A stretch of 64,000 nt of DNA from Cyclobacteriaceae bacterium (lineage in GTDB: Bacteria; Bacteroidota; Bacteroidia; Cytophagales; Cyclobacteriaceae): NCBI GenBank assembly GCA_028285445.1, contig JANQPQ010000024.1, positions 1-64,000 on the forward strand, given 5' to 3'. Positions within the stretch are counted from its first letter, which is position 1. The number at the start of each line of letters is the position of its first letter. The translations under genes were made by a program, and so were the position numbers. Under the pieces are notes generated by a model. That model worked only from the letters and a program-made list of their open reading frames with translations. It was not told the origin of the DNA and did no database searches. Shown in pieces: positions 62,914 through 64,000 of the stretch.

Positions 62914-62931
62914 ATCACAATACGAATTTGT

Positions 62932-63690
62932 TCAATTGTTCTTCAAGTTAAATCCAAAAGTCAAGAAATTGTCCTGCTGCTTTTGGCCTTCAATAACAAC
63001 ACTTTCATAAGTGTGAAGATAGTTCACCTTGAAGTTTAAGAACTTCCAAATTGGAAATTCTAAAGCGATATCGGCCTGCCAGCGAAAGTTATTACTTTGC
63101 TCAAGCGATGGTTGAAAAAAACTTTCATGACTTAGAATAACCTTTTTTTCAAAGAGATGATACTTGCCATTTACCCAAATGGTTCCACGGAAAGTACTGA
63201 TAGATTGGTCGCCATTAAACTCAGCACGATTGAATAAGCCATTGGTAAATTCAGTTTGCTCATACTCGCTTGAAACAGAAATGCGCAAAGAGTTGCTGTT
63301 CTTTTTAAGAACCTGGAAGGTTACGCCGGCCCCCAGCAAGTACCGCAGGTCAATTTCCCTTCTGAAATTAGTACTTACAAAACTCAGCAGTAGGGGATAG
63401 ACCTTCCGGTCGGGGTTGAAGTAGATAAAATTTAAGCTAAGTATATCTTCATCAGCCTTCTCTTTACCGAACTCCTGGTAGACATAGGAGTTCTTGGTTT
63501 CAAATACCCAGTTGTTCTTGGTTTTTAAGCTCAGATCCGATTTCGCCCTAAAAATTAACGTTTCCACGTTTCCGCTCTGCCAAAAACCAGTTAGCGCCAG
63601 ACTCGCCTTGAGTTTTAGGGAGTCAGACTCATTGTTTTGTGCGAATAAGCTGAAGGGGAATAGGAAGAAGATATAATAAAATTTTTTCAT
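62932..63690 (-). CDS. DUF481-family (YdiY-like) outer-membrane protein
   Basis: 252 residues. After the signal peptide (MKKFYYIFFLFPFSLFAQ) comes a beta-barrel-like chain with the DUF481 opening ASLALTGFWQSGNVETLIFR, then AKSDLSLKTKNNWVFETKNS, and an aromatic, strand-rich body ending FLTFGFNLKNN. DUF481 proteins are salt-stress-related outer-membrane proteins of uncertain function. The ATG at 63690 is only six bases from the stop codon of the preceding minus-strand gene, so they are cotranscribed. Confidence 0.83.
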   Translation of the reverse strand: MKKFYYIFFLFPFSLFAQNNESDSLKLKASLALTGFWQSGNVETLIFRAKSDLSLKTKNNWVFETKNSYVYQEFGKEKADEDILSLNFIYFNPDRKVYPLLLSFVSTNFRREIDLRYLLGAGVTFQVLKKNSNSLRISVSSEYEQTEFTNGLFNRAEFNGDQSISTFRGTIWVNGKYHLFEKKVILSHESFFQPSLEQSNNFRWQADIALEFPIWKFLNFKVNYLHTYESVVIEGQKQQDNFLTFGFNLKNN

Positions 63691-63696
63691 TGCTAC

Positions 63697-64000
63697 TCAT
63701 TCTAAACTGTTGTCCTCCATAACCAACTCTAAATTTTCGTCTAGTATCAGCCACTTGCATTCTCCCATTCTTAAAGTCGGAAACCCCACGGTATCACTGC
63801 GTTCTTTGTGAATTAATATGAGTTCCAAAGTATCTGGTTTCTGATAGAGTCGGGCGTCGTGATTCCAAAAAGGAGGGTCGTAGTGGAATATCTTAGAAGA
63901 GCCTTGATTGACTCTCCCCAGGTCCCAGGTCTTCAAGTTGCCATGTAGCCTTAGTTCAATTGTACTTATTCCCGATTGGTTGGTGAGCTTAACAAATACC
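63697..64000 (-). CDS. C-terminal part of a gene cut by the right window edge
   Basis: The frame stays open on the minus strand from the stop codon at 63697 up to the last base; the apparent start at 63936 is only a TTG inside the gene. The visible 100 residues read VFVKLTNQSGISTIELRLHG near the edge, then KTWDLGRVNQGSSKIFHYDP and a C-terminal ILDENLELVMEDNSLE. The pattern is beta-rich; the family is not recognised. It lies upstream of DUF481 in one transcript. Confidence 0.6.
   Translation of the reverse strand, partial: VFVKLTNQSGISTIELRLHGNLKTWDLGRVNQGSSKIFHYDPPFWNHDARLYQKPDTLELILIHKERSDTVGFPTLRMGECKWLILDENLELVMEDNSLE

Noticed and set aside
1-64000. Integrated mobile element
   Set aside because: No integrase, transposase, terminal repeat, tRNA-edge or phage gene was seen, and composition appears even by eye.

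Overview
The window is from a Bacteroidota chromosome, probably a marine or soil member of the order Cytophagales. The lineage call rests on two type IX secretion (T9SS) type-B C-terminal domains on giant surface proteins, SusC-like carboxypeptidase-regulatory plus TonB receptors, DUF6702/DUF6660/DUF2149 families, a 'permease prefix' FtsX transporter, TAnnTTTG-type -7 promoter elements and a general lack of Shine-Dalgarno sites. No tRNA, rRNA, CRISPR array, transposase or prophage gene was seen. Genus is not determinable by eye.

Layout. (1) 1-4.5 kb: an FtsX/MacB-type permease, an exported amidohydrolase and a small membrane protein. (2) 4.7-9.4 kb: an exported TPR-CHAT (caspase-like) protease converging, with no spacer, on an ECF sigma / zinc-finger anti-sigma pair; the anti-sigma factor also carries TPR-like helices outside the membrane. 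(3) 9.5-17.5 kb: a surface-protein operon of four tandem paralogous beta-helix proteins followed by a 1,130-residue T9SS type-B protein, closed by a clear terminator. (4) 17.6-26 kb: a membrane-anchored unknown protein overlapping a di-haem cytochrome c peroxidase, then an alpha/beta hydrolase, leucine dehydrogenase, a sodium:amino-acid symporter, a TauD-type dioxygenase and an HpaI-type aldolase. (5) 26-35.3 kb: a 2,617-residue adhesin-like protein with beta-helix, YWTD-propeller and choice-of-anchor-D modules, an outer-membrane barrel and a DUF1801 protein. (6) 35.4-58.6 kb: a metal/haem acquisition island. It holds a complete hmuR-Y-S-T-U-V haem operon behind a His-rich exported protein, an M19 dipeptidase-DUF6702-HupE operon, and a divergent pair of operons: MerC-DUF6660-TonB receptor on minus, and MacB-like ABC, DUF3299-like protein and DUF3526-type ABC on plus. 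(7) 58.7-64 kb: a BNR/sortilin-type exported protein, DinB, GrpB, DUF481 and a gene cut by the window end.

The most striking observation is that three separate transcription units of region 6 share a near-perfect palindromic operator, TGCAACA-N-TGTTGCA (four copies: 35416, 47003, 52579, 52614). In the divergent region the copies sit on or next to Bacteroidota-type -7 elements. This looks like the regulon of one metalloregulator of the Fur/Zur kind, joining a haem-dechelatase operon with what looks like a zinc-import system. The MacB-like permease in it has a histidine/acid-rich extracytoplasmic loop. A second candidate system is the sigma / anti-sigma / CHAT-protease module beside the surface-protein operon.
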